Positions 12,061 through 22,990 of a stretch of DNA of 64,000 bases are shown here, piece by piece (position 1 is the stretch's first letter; each line of letters begins with the position of its first letter). The notes beneath the pieces are model-generated. The model saw only the letters and a list, made by a program, of their open reading frames with translations, searched no databases and was not told the DNA's origin. This DNA comes from Cryptomeria japonica (taxonomy: Eukaryota > Streptophyta > Pinopsida > Cupressales > Cupressaceae), in the NCBI RefSeq assembly GCF_030272615.1, contig NC_081413.1:185080115-185144114 (forward strand). The letters run 5' to 3'. The position numbers and the translations under genes are program-made.

Positions 12061-12400
12061 CATAATGCCTCACTCCACATTGAAGGATTTATTAACCAGC
12101 ATAGGATCAAGCGAGTCTTGATCGATAATGGAGCAGGCCTAAATATTTGTACACTACAGTTGGTCACAACATTGGGATATGTGGTAGAATCAATGGATCC
12201 TCGTAAGAAGATCACAATCAAAGCTTATGACGATGCAGAGTGATCATCCAAAGGAGCTGTGGTACTACCAATCTGAGTGGGCCCTGTGGTAAAACACATC
12301 ATCTGTCAGGTTCTGGACCTTCCTCTGCCATATAATCTATTGTTAGGAAGACCTTGGATACATGCCATGCAAGCCATTCCATCTACCTACCATCAATGTA
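12061..12400 (+). pseudogene. Element T aspartic protease domain
   Basis: RVLIDNGAGLNICTLQLV (about 12112) matches the D-(S/T/G)-G-A active-site loop of retropepsins. The usual second residue is Asn here, which may weaken activity. [17 protein letters not shown] at about 12320 is the C-terminal LLGRPW motif of plant Ty3/gypsy proteases. Two in-frame stops (12241, 12274) lie between the two motifs. The role would be cleavage of the polyprotein. Confidence 0.82.
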
Positions 12401-12819
12401 TCAAGTTCTCAAATAATGGTGTAGAGATCACAATACTGGGCGATGCAAATCCCTTTGCATATTGCCATAATATCAGCCATCAACCAGAGATTACCATTCC
12501 TAATAATAGAGAAGCCATTTCTTCTACATCATATATAAGTCCCGCCTCTCTTGCTAGTTCAAACACCACTATACCCAAGCAAGAAAAACTTAAAATGAAG
12601 ATAGCAAAGGAAGGTCCTGGGGAATACAACTTGAGTCAACTCTTTTGTGTGTGACAAATGCCCACTTCTCCTAGAACACATGGTAAACCACAACAGATAC
12701 TCCAACAACCACTAATCACACCAGCATGTGCTTTGACGTCTTTCATCCTTGGAAAGAGTCAAGAAGAAGAAACCCAAGAGGAGGACTTAGCGGACTGGAT
12801 CTATAAAGATCCCATCACC

Positions 12820-13010
12820 ACCGATATACCACAAGTTAGACTTCCCACGGATCAGTATGGCAAAGGTCTCCTCATTATGCAAAGAATGGGGTATGATGGT
12901 CAGAGTGCTTTGGGATATTGCAAACAAGGACGACATGAACCTCTGCTGCCGGAATTAAAGCCCAAAGGTAATATAGGCCTAGGCTTTGAAAAAGAGATCT
13001 TTCCTAAACT
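12820..13010 (+). pseudogene. G-patch domain inside element T pol
   Basis: A glycine-spaced stretch, GKGLLIMQRMGYDGQSALG followed by PKGNIGLGFEKE, fits the G-patch pattern of RNA-binding proteins. It sits between protease and RT in the same frame. A Pro/Thr/Ala-rich linker of about 130 residues and an acidic region (13400-13800) separate it from RT. Related retroviral G-patches bind RT or RNA; that role here is inference. Confidence 0.75.
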
Positions 13011-14214
13011 CAAATTCAAAGGAAAACCCAGCAAACCATTATGTCAGCCTACTACAAAAAGGACACCTTTCATTATCAAAGTAGCATCGAGCACCATCAC
13101 AACTGCCCCATCGAGGCTCAGAATCCCAACACAACCATCTACAAAACCAATCATCCCATCCGCAACAACAATAACATCCATAACACCATTAGCAGCAACA
13201 ACTATATCGGAACCCGCAGCAGTATCCATGGCACCAGCAGTTCCAGCAGAAGCCACTGAGTCAACATTACCGATACTCCCCATACCAGATCCTTTAATCC
13301 CCATCAACCTTCCTGCAACACCGATCACTACAAAGGTACATCAACCAATCACACCTCCAGTATTTAACTCCAAAGACATCCCAGTATGGTATAGTAATCG
13401 GATGCTGAAAAGTGACTCAGAGACCGACTCACATGAGTGGGAATTTGATTCTGTACAGCTTAACACTTTAGATGAGGAAGATGCATCACTACCTCTGCCA
13501 CGCAAAAATATCCCTATTTATGGAGAAGCACAGATAAAGACCAGTTGGGTTCCTGAACTGGAAACATCTTCCACAGACCCTATGTCTCATCCTATGCCTG
13601 ATTTTGACAGCGAGAGTACCATTAACGACCTTCACCATAATGTCTTAACCCTCACTGATACCTCTAACGAACTTAACCTAATTGATGAAGTAATGCCCAT
13701 TATCCATCCTGAACTCATCGAATGGAACCAACCAAATCCCCCATGCCTTGACTTCTTCCAAAACGATGAGGCCATCATTGACTTTTTGGAATTAAGGGAT
13801 AACCTACCAAGCGGGGATCACAAAGATGGATTCGCCATCAAACTTAATAGTGCAACATACTTTGGGGTGGATGCCAAACCTTTCAGCTGCAAAAATATAA
13901 CAATAAAACATGGATCTTCCAGTGAAAACCACACTGTGGCACTGTTTGATCTGACAAAAGTAAAAAGAAAGAGCGTATCCAATGGTGAAAACCTCTCTGA
14001 GGCACCTAAGGATGAAGGGTTTGACATTCTCCTTGCTAATGCACAACAGGAACGATCAAAGATTCTCATCGAGGAAACCAAAGAGTACAATGTGGGGACT
14101 CCTAAAAATCCTCATATCATACATCTAGCATCTCTTCTCACTCCAGAGGAACAACCTAAATTTATAGAGTTCTTCTAGAAGCGTCAGATCAACTTCGCAT
14201 GGTCATATGCAGAC

Positions 14215-14904
14215 ATGCCTGGGCTTGATCCTAATTTAGTCATGCATCACCTTACTGTAGAAAAAGGAGCAAAACCTGTCAAGCAAAAGCTTCGTAAGAT
14301 GCATCCTCAGATTGTAGTGCTAGTCAAAATAGAACTCAAGAAACTCCTAGATGTTGGTTTCATTAGACCAATTGATTATGCAGAATGGATCTCCAATATT
14401 GTGCCTGTCGGCAAACCAAAAGGGGGCATCCGCATTTGTACTGACTTCAGAGATCTGAATAAGGCCTGTCCTAAGGATGACTTCCCCCTTCCAAATATCG
14501 ACATCATAGTGGATCTGACAGCGGGACATGCCATGCTTTCACTTATGGATGGCTTTTCAGGATACAATCAGATAAAGATCGCACCAGAAGATCAACATAA
14601 GACAACCTTCACATGTCCATGGGGCACATATTGCTGGAATGTAATGCCTTTTGGTCTAAAGAATGCAGGAGCAACCTATCAAAGAGAAATGACCACCATC
14701 TTCCATGACATGATGCATACTATGATGGAAGATTATGTGGATGACTTACTAGCAAAATCACTCACTAGAGAAGGGCATCTCCACATCTTAGATAAAATAT
14801 TTGATAGACTGGAACAATACCATGTTCGACTCAACCCAAAGAAATGTGTCTTTAGAGTAACCTCCGGGAAGCTTCTAGGATACATTGTCTCAAGCAAAGG
14901 TTAA
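14215..14904 (+). pseudogene. Element T reverse transcriptase domain
   Basis: Carries the RT landmarks in order: a fingers motif near IRPIDYAEWISNIVPVGKPK, RICTDFRDLNKACPKDDFP, a DGFSGYNQI block with the first catalytic Asp, the MPFGLKNAGATYQR motif, and the YVDD box at about 14732, intact. LNPKKCVF and LLGYIVSSKG close the domain. The frame breaks just after the last motif (about 14902), where roughly 20 bases appear deleted by comparison with the usual spacing of the family. In this part the catalytic residues are intact. Confidence 0.92.
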
Positions 14905-15082
14905 GGCAATCATGGACATGCCACCACCAAAGAATATCAGTTAGCTAAGGACATTACAAGGGCGACTCCAATCCATCCGAAGATTCATTGCACAATTGGT
15001 TGATAAGTGTCACCCATTCACACACCTGCTACATAAGAACATTCACTTTCAGTGGGATGCCTGATGCCAGCAAGCATTTCAG

Positions 15083-15540
15083 ATGCTTAAAGACTATCTC
15101 ATCAATCCACCATTGCTGATGCCACCAGATCCAAGTAGACCATTGTTACTCTATATCTCAGCAAAAAGTACAACATTGGGTGTACTACTGGCACAACATA
15201 ATGCAGAAGGAAAAGAGTGTGTTGTTTACTACATCTCTCGCACACTGGTGGGCTATGAACTCAATTATACACCTATTGAGCAAGCTTTCCTAGCAGTAAT
15301 CTTAGCAGCCACTAAACTGAGGCACTATCTATTAACACACAAAGTACAACTCATTGCAAAGATTGATCCACTCAAGTATTTACTCAGCAAAGCAGCATTG
15401 ACAGGTCGCTTGGCCAAATGGGTGATGATTCTAAGTGAATTTGACATCGAGTACGTGGACCGTAAAGCTCTCAAAGGTCAAGTTATTGCAGATCAGTTGG
15501 CCGATGCACCTCTCATAGGTGATCATCCTCTCATTTCCAA
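15083..15540 (+). pseudogene. Element T RNase H (original domain)
   Basis: The region from LLLYISAKSTTLGVLLAQ through YYISRTLVGYELNYTPIEQ and FDIEYVDRKALKGQVIADQLA matches the Ty3/gypsy RNase H and connection region. The first catalytic Asp, normally in a D-A-S type motif, is missing (ISAKSTT). This suggests the domain is degenerate, with its job passed to the second RNase H downstream. Between 14905 and 15082 the sequence is still recognisable in the same new frame but carries stops. Confidence 0.8.
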
Positions 15541-15569
15541 TTTTCCAGATGAAGAGATATTCATGATCA

Positions 15570-15980
15570 CAACAACACAACCATGGAAATTATACTTTGA
15601 TGGTTCATACACTAGACATGGCTCGGGGGCAGGCATTCTGTTTATCACACCCCAAGGTGATAGCATCCCGAAGTCTTACAGGCTCACATTTCCATGCACC
15701 AACAACATCGCAAAGTATGAGGCCTTGATCACAGGACTCAGGTTAGCCATACAATGGAAGTTACAAGAACTCCAAGTATATGGCGACTCCCAACTGGTCA
15801 TTCGACAAGCAACAGATGAATATCAGACCAAAGATGATAAACTCATGCCATATAAGAAAATGGTGGACACTCTAAAGACATCATTTATTACTATCACTTT
15901 TGAGCAGATACCAAGAGATCAGAATCTAGCTGTTGACGCCATGGCTACCATCGCATCTCTCTTAGATCTTCCACATAATT
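15570..15980 (+). pseudogene. Element T second RNase H (archaeal-type, aRNH)
   Basis: KLYFDGSYTRHGSGAGILF gives the first Asp (codon 15599-15601). It is followed by NIAKYEALITGLRLA (Glu), QVYGDSQLVIRQ (Asp) and DQNLAVDAMATIASL (Asp), so all four acidic positions are present with no stop between them. A second RNase H downstream of the original one is a known hallmark of Tat-lineage elements. It would degrade the RNA strand during reverse transcription. This is the best preserved pol domain of the copy. Confidence 0.88.
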
Positions 15981-16179
15981 CAACATGCTATGAGTTCTTG
16001 GTAGAACAGCTTTGGATTCCCGCTTATGATATCCCTGAATCTGAAATGATATGTCACCTTGTCGGTTCTGAATCCCCATGGTATGGTGAATTCTACACCT
16101 ATCTTTGCGATCACACCCTTCCTCCCAACCAATCGAATAACCAATGAAAAACCTTCATTCGCCAAACTGCTCGATATAC

Positions 16180-17333
16180 CATTATTGCTGAAACTCTATA
16201 CCAACGCGGTCTTGATTGTACTCTCCTTCGATGTCTGGAACAAGATGAGATAACAAAGGCTTTGGAAGAAGTCCATGAAGGCATTTGCGGGACTCATTCA
16301 AGTGGTCCATCACTTGCCAAGAAACTCCTGTGCAATGGATACTATTGGCCATCTATGGAGAAGGATTCCTACTACTTTGTTAGAAAATGCAAGAAATGTC
16401 AAGTTCATGGCGACCTGATACATGCACTAGCCCAGGAACTGCAACCAATCACAACACCATGGCCTTTTTGTCAATCGGGCCTTGACCTTGTGGGTAAGAT
16501 TCATCCATCTTCATCTAATGGCCATAAATTCATTATTACCGCCACCGAATATTTCACAAAGTGGATCGAAGCTATTCTGCTTACCCAAGTCACCGGCAAG
16601 TAGATCGCCTCATTCATCCTCAACTACATCATCAGCCAGTATGGTGTACCCATGTCCATAATCACAGAGAACGGTCTTCCTTTCAAAAATTAGGATGTTC
16701 CGCGAACTTTGTGAGAAATTTCATATCCAACACCACTTTTCCACTCCCTACTACCCACAAGGCAATGGTCAGGCCGAAGCATCCAATAAAAACATATTGA
16801 GGATCCTCAAGAAGATAGTCAATGATGTCGGTCGTGATTGGCATGTTCAATTAAATCCAGCACTATGGGCATATCGAACTAGCATTCAAACCCCTACAGG
16901 CGCAACTCCCTACTCATTGGTCTATGGTGCAGAAGCTATCTTGCCTATTGAGGTTGAGATACCATCATTACGAGTTTCCTTGCACAATCTCATCAATGAT
17001 GAAGCATATAGAGTATCCCATCTTCAGGACTTAGAGTTACTCCATGAGAAGTGACAAGCTGCATACAACCATCTCAAAGCCTATCAGTAGCGCATGAGCA
17101 GAAGCTACAATCACCGAGTTAGACCTCGTACATTTGAGGTAGGTGATCTTGTTCTTCAAGAGAATCCTTGTAATCAACCAAACAAAGAACATCAGGGCAA
17201 GTTTGAATCAAACTGGCTAGGCCCCTATGTTGTCACTATTGTATTCGGGTCCGGGGCATATCAGTTGGCTACATCAGAAGGAGAACCACTTGCAGATCCA
17301 ATCAACAACATGCACCTCAAATGGTTTTATACC
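16180..17333 (+). pseudogene. Element T integrase domain
   Basis: Shows a zinc-binding HHCC region (HEGICGTHSSG to CKKCQVHG), a core starting GLDLVGKIHPSSSNGHKF with the first Asp, then MSIITENGLPF where the family has T-D-N-G, so the second catalytic Asp reads Glu. NGQAEASNK holds the catalytic Glu, and a C-terminal FEVGDLVLQ and KWFYT end follow. One frameshift (16603-16695) and several stops add to the damage. Integrase of this copy is dead on two independent counts. Confidence 0.9.
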
Positions 17334-17336
17334 TAA

Positions 17337-19885
17337 GCTATACAGAGCATCAGGCTCCCCTGCATACCAAAAAATACCAAAAACATCCAGAAAAATGTCC
17401 AGAAGAAAATACAAAAACATTCAAAAAAAGTAAAGAAAAATCATGCATCCAAACGGTGAACAACCACTCCGGTGGCACCTTGGGTAAGTATGATAGTGAA
17501 AACCTGGCAAACAGGCGCCACTCGTAAAGGCTATGGCTCCATTGTCTTTCAGACTTGTTGCGATCACATCTACTTCATACATACATCCATCCATCCAAAA
17601 CCATGGCTTGTTATTCATCTGCAATTATGATAGTACTCCATGCATCTTGCATCCTGCTTTTTCATAGTCATGTCTAAAACTGGGGGCAATGCCCTTAACC
17701 TATTGATGGAAGTGGATTCTACATTATCTTATGATTCATTAAGTTCTTCATTCAAGCAATCATCAAAACACCAAAAACATTGGAAAATGTCTCAACAAAA
17801 TACCAAAAACATTCAAAACAACACAAAAAATACCAAAAACATTCAAAACAATTCAAAATCCAAAAAAATCAGAAAACATCGAAAATCCAACAAAAACATG
17901 ACAACACTTTGTACATACTCATCCATGCAGATACCAAAGCAAACATTGACATAATACTCACATGATGACCATTTATCAATCAAACCACACAATCAACATC
18001 AACACTCAAGAAACTGTCTTCAACAAGGATGCATCCTTCCTTACCAAAACAAAGACAAAAAGTGACATTTTCTTTGACAAGAAAATTATGTTAAGCTATC
18101 AAATACTTGGTTGATTTGTGAGTACAAACATTTGTTTATCTGTATCAGGATCTTTCAGCATTGTTTTGTATCGTTTGCACATTATTTCCGATGAAGTTCT
18201 GGGGCATGTACTAATGGTGTCTACGTGGGAAGTTCACCAAGCTACGTGATCTTATGCCAAATGCGGTCATAGATCATTTCAACTTGCTAACTACAATGTA
18301 TACCTCGACCATATGAACGTGAACCATTACCAAGGATCCATATTCTTTATGTCTATACTGTTTGTTTGCAGGTACAATGCTCATTCTTTGGTTCCTCCTA
18401 CCTCATCCAAACTGGATAAAGGTTTTATCTCTTAGTACGGTATGCACTTATCTCAAGATATGATCAGCCTAAGATCAAGGAGGACGATCCAAATCATGCA
18501 TGAATGAAGATAATCCTTGTCTATTCCGCAAGCAATACTCTAGTCGACTTGACCCTTATATCAAGTCATTTGTATTAACTTGCTATATAAAATCCATGAA
18601 AGGAATACTCAGGTCATCTTGAATCATTATGTCAAGATGCTTGTATTCTCTTCCAACATTTTAAAGCTCAATGATGAAAATAGAGCACTATGGATCGTCA
18701 TTTCATCTCATCTGTTTATATCTTGCATTTCATTGCATATCACCCATTCATTCATTCATATGTAGGTTTTATATGCAAAAGTGACCATTAAAACTAGTCT
18801 TGGATACAATCACGACCGAGTACTCTGATACATCATTAATGATGGTCATATCGTCATCGCATTTAGTTGCATCTTGCATTAAGTACATTCACATCATTTT
18901 AACTTAACATTGCATATAGTTCATTTTTGACATTAGTTTTTCATTAAATCATTTTGCATCATTTGCATCAATCATAAATAATTAGAGTCATGGGATCAAA
19001 TTGTCTTTGATTATATTAAGCCATTTACTATGCATTCCTTTAGTGTCAGTTATCCATTATCAATTTATCATCTTTTATCATTTATTATTACATACATTTG
19101 TTTATAGTTAAAAGGTGCATTCATTCATTAACTAAGTATCCTATTATGCTCATTTTAGGATTCATTCACATTGCATTCATTTATCCTCTTTTTAATTGCA
19201 TTACTGTGCAGTTATTAAAACATTAGTTATAGTATCATCACATTATCATTTGTACTTAAATCATATTTAAATCATTTAGAATCATAAAATCCATTTGTTT
19301 ACAAAACATTGGTTCTTAACATTTTATATCCATTATGCATATGCATTCATTTAACACATTATCATATAAACATTTGTACTTTACATTTTGTTTATCCATA
19401 TTACATTCATCTAAACACATCTATATGCATATCCATACATAAAAATCATTCATCATTACATTAACATCATCTCATCATTATATTGCAAATAGGAAACACC
19501 AAAATCCTGTTCATAAATCATCATAAGCATACCTCATCATCATGGCATTACATACATAAAAGCATTACATCAAAAATCAAAACAAATCGTACATATATAA
19601 ACTTGCATTCATATGTCAGTACCATCATAAAAAAATGCATATAAGAAACATATCATCAAATGCATACATGTACACATATCCATCTAGCCATAACTCATCA
19701 TCTTGCATAAACATCCATACATAAATCAACTGCATATCATCAAAATATGGGATCTCCATATATATCTCATCTCATATATCAGAGTACAATGAAGTCTACA
19801 AAATTGGCTACCAAGAGCCATCCAAGATACAGTCCAAAGAATAAAAACAATGATACAATACATATATGCATGAAAAAATGCTCTC
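17337..19885. other. Non-coding spacer between pol and the antisense gene in element T
   Basis: No credible gene on either strand. 17370-17880 carries repeated 'accaaaaacatt' words. 18700-19880 is dominated by 'cat', 'acat' and 'ttca' words and is very poor in G on the plus strand. Large spacers here are usual in Tat/Ogre elements. Confidence 0.65.
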
Positions 19886-21842
19886 TCAAATGCCACTCTG
19901 GCCAGATGCTATCCCAACACCTCCACCTGCTCCACCACTAGTGCCTGCACCACCTGATCCATCTCTCTGTGGAGGCCTCATCGAACCACCACTCCCTCCT
20001 GCATCCCCTGATCTCTCCCTCCATAGCGGACCCATCACACCCCCACTGCTCTGCACCCTCTGCGATCGCTCTGATCTAGCCTGTCGCATCTGCGAATAAC
20101 TAAGAGCTCGCTGACTAACTGGCACCACCTGCTCATATAAACCCCGCCAGTACTCTATCTCTGTCTGTGCTCGCCGCATCTCCCTCATCACCTCCCCCGT
20201 AGGCCCCTGTGCTAATACTCCAACCCGCACTCTCTCCTGCAGCTCCGCCAATCTCTCCACTACACTATCCCTCTCCCGCAGCACCACCGCCAGCTCTGAC
20301 TCCCATGCAAATAGCTGCACATCTCTAGCTGCCACCTCCGCCTCGAAATCCTCTATCTGGGTCTGCAAACGTACTATCACATGATCTCACAGATCTCCAA
20401 TGTCTCCCTCCCCAGTATCCATTGCTGCCTCACCTGCACCACCCTCTCCAATAGTCCCCTCCCCCTTGTCCATCGGGATCTCCCTCTCCATCCCTCTCCC
20501 ACTTGGTCGAACTCCTCCCTGTATCAATGGTCCCTGTGATATCTGTAGAGGCAGTCCACCTCTCCCTCTCCGCTGACTCCACATCCCCAACCCTCCTCCT
20601 CCTCCTCCTCCATCTCCTCCACCTGCCCTCGGTCCTTGACCTCCTGCCCTCCTCCGTCTCCATCCCCTCTCATCCTCAAAAGCTGGGATCAGCTCTGCTG
20701 GATCAGAGAACCGTAAGATCGGGTGCACTGCTCGGTACTGCATGTACTCATCTGTCACACCTGCATCCACAACCCTCAGTCATCTGTCCCATTGTCTCGC
20801 CTGCAGTGTCTAGAACTCTGCCAGTGCTTGATCATATGGTAGCACTGGCCCCCATGCATACCTCTCCCGAATAACTCGTGCATACTCTCCTGATCCACTG
20901 GGTAATCCCTGCTACCGTTCAAACTGCCTCATCACTCTCCCTGGCACCTGTCTCTCCACATGGTATGCAGTCCTCCCAATGAGGAATTGGGTCATAAAAA
21001 CATACGGCAATGCCTCTGCATCATCATCTCATGGCTCACACTCCAAGTATGGTCGCCATATAACTGCATCTATCCAATGCCCACTGCCACCACTTTAACT
21101 TCCCCAGGTGGGGCTGACTCATCATGCCACTATACATAAACATGTACGACTGATCCACTATGCAGAATCTCAGACTCACTGGTCGAGTCACTGGTAGATG
21201 CTCCCAGGCCCAAATATGTAGCAGCGTCATGCCCACTGCTAAGGAACCCCTCCCCCGATAAACCACCTCATGGAGCTCCTGGTACATGTGCGCCAGCACG
21301 CACGACCCCCACACAAATCGGGTCCCCTCGGTCATCATCATCTCGATACCCTGTCCCCATCCGACGGTCAAACCATGTGATCGTTTGTTTAGACAAAAAA
21401 GTCCTCCCACAATACTTGACAAAATTGCTGGTAGAGGCTCATATAAAGCAGCTATATCCTCCCAGGCAATGGAGCCATCATCAATAAACACATCCTCATC
21501 AAAAAACCTCTACACTGCAAGACTCGCCCAAGATCTATCATATGTGACCAGCTCTTCTCGAATCAGAATCCATAGGATGCGTCACACATCCTCCAAGGTC
21601 ACTGTCATCTCCCCCTGTGCCAAATGGAAGGTGCACGTCTCGTTGTGCCACTGCTCTGCTAGTGCTGTGATCAAACTGTGATTTATACGAATCATGGGTA
21701 TGTGCATCACCTCATATAGTCTTGTTGAGACAATGCAATCAATCTCCGCCTGTGTCAATCGATCTTGCAACCCCTGTGTCACAGGATGGCGCTTCCGTAA
21801 CTGCAACACGCGCAGCTCCTCCTGTACATGGACATTCATCAA
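19886..21842 (-). pseudogene. Antisense plant mobile domain (PMD) gene carried by element T
   Basis: Read from 21842 downwards, the minus strand gives a protein of about 650 codons. The N-terminal part has ITALAEQWHNETCTFHLAQG and GEMTVTLEDV. Then come IVGGLFCLNKRSHGL, FVWGSCVLAHMYQEL and LLHIWAWEHLP (about 21210). After a frameshift near 21070 follow WRPYLECEP, FMTQFLIGRTAYHVERQV, PGRVMRQFER and YARVIRERYAWGPVLPYDQ, then a coiled coil (20380-20100) and a Gly/Ser-rich tail. The conserved blocks are those of the PMD family (MAIN/MAIL1-like, found in host genes and transposons). Stops (TGA and TAG) near 21580, 21035, 20910, 20815, 20780 and 20387 show decay. Tat elements are known to carry extra frames here, some antisense. 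The function is unknown. Confidence 0.85.
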
Positions 21843-22140
21843 TCACCATCAGTTTTTTTCTTTTCAAACTTTTTTAAGTTTAAACCTAGACTATCAACAG
21901 ATACTTTGATCAAGTATCTTTGGGTCTCAACAGGTAAGTAATCATGGCCACCTAGACTTCAACGGGTATTTATCCTAACAAATGACCTAAGTCTCATCAG
22001 GCTGCTATGGTTCAAAACAACTCCCACTTCACCTCGCCATCCATCAATCATTGGCATCGGGAGCTTTTCTTCATCCAAACTGGGGCATCTCTTTATCCTA
22101 AGACAAAAGTGTTATTTTACCAACAAAAACACTAGTTTCT

Positions 22141-22425
22141 CAACAATAGCGCTACAACCCTAACAAAAGCGCTCAATCAGCTATACAACAACGCTCAAAC
22201 TACAAAAAGCGCTAAAACAACTATACAGCAGCGCTATTTGAAATCAATAGCGCTCAATTAAGCCCTCAACAGCGCTTATTAATCAACAACGCTTAAACTT
22301 GCATACAATAGCGCTATATCAAAACAAAAGCGCTCAAACAATGAAGAAATAGCACCATTGCGATGTAGTAGCGCTAGTTGATGGAGCAAAAGTGCCAAAA
22401 TCGTCAAAACCGTAGTTCCAGCGCT
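22141..22425 (-). repeat. AGCGCT-motif array, 3' side of element T
   Basis: Ten exact AGCGCT hexamers at 22148, 22168, 22208, 22230, 22249, 22271, 22310, 22329, 22370 and 22420. Many are preceded by CAAT or CAAA, so the extended unit is CAATAGCGCT, the reverse complement of the unit at 7501-7737. Seen from the antisense PMD gene, the array lies upstream of its start in the same orientation as the 5' array lies upstream of gag. Confidence 0.88.
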
Positions 22426-22673
22426 CTTGCTCCAACTTGACTTGGACTCAGCTAAAAACCTATCAAAAATGCATAAAAATTAAATTTTTGAATTTGCGTA
22501 CCACTGGTCCATAGTCGTCTAGGTGCTGGAACCATTGAACTCGCTCAAATCTATGTTCGGTGATCAGTATCGACATCCTGACTATTGCTCACTCCTCTAA
22601 AATGTCCCTATCAGAGCTCTGATTTCCAAATGGTTGTGGTCACAAATGATCCTGTTTTCACCCCTTTCACCCC

Positions 22674-22680
22674 ATTTATA
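22674..22680 (-). promoter_or_regulatory. Candidate TATA box for the antisense PMD gene
   Basis: The minus strand reads 'gggtataaatgggg' here, about 830 bases upstream of the first preserved PMD codon and 250 bases upstream of the AGCGCT array. No other minus-strand TATA-like box stood out between it and the gene. Assignment is by position and sequence only. Confidence 0.4.
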
Positions 22681-22977
22681 CCCTTCGTCGTCATCGTAAC
22701 TTCCCCCCGCTCATCGTCGTGGTCCCCGTGAACTTCCCGAGCCCCCCATTTCTCCATTTTTCCCCCAATTTCTTCAATTTTTCACCCGTAAAGCTAACTT
22801 CTTCTCTTCTACCACCTCGCCAATTTTCATTCTTTTCAAGAGATCACCCGATTTTTTTGAAATTTTTTGGCCCATCTCTCGAGGAGGCATACCGCCCATT
22901 AAATTTACATTTAATGGGGCATTTTCTTCACACCATTTTTTCTTTCTTTGAAACAACGCGATAAACCACACCGTCTC

Positions 22978-22990
22978 AAAGAGGGGCAAA
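22978..22990 (+). other. Polypurine tract of element T
   Basis: 'aaagaggggcaaa' directly precedes the 3' LTR. It is the expected primer site for plus-strand synthesis. Confidence 0.75.

Larger units (their letters stand above)
10072..17333 (+). pseudogene. Element T gag-pol polyprotein, broken
   Basis: One long polyprotein frame runs from ATG 10072 to about 14901, shifts by one frame before 15083 and shifts again between 16603 and 16695; the final stop follows at 17334. In-frame stops occur at 10084, 10090, 10462, 10582, 10747, 10939, 11326, 12241, 12274, 12652, 14176 and others. They are nearly all TGA or TAG and look like CGA or CAG codons with one C-to-T change. Domain order is gag, protease, G-patch, RT, RNase H, second RNase H, integrase. 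The start was chosen because charged gag-like sequence follows it directly in the same frame. The copy cannot make a full polyprotein. Confidence 0.93.

Noticed and set aside
10072-17333. Element T as a potentially active retrotransposon
   Set aside because: Many stops, two frameshifts and a changed catalytic residue in integrase.
20503-20874. Plus-strand Leu/Ser/Pro-rich frames around 20.5-21.9 kb
   Set aside because: Shadows of the PMD gene, whose conserved motifs are on the minus strand.
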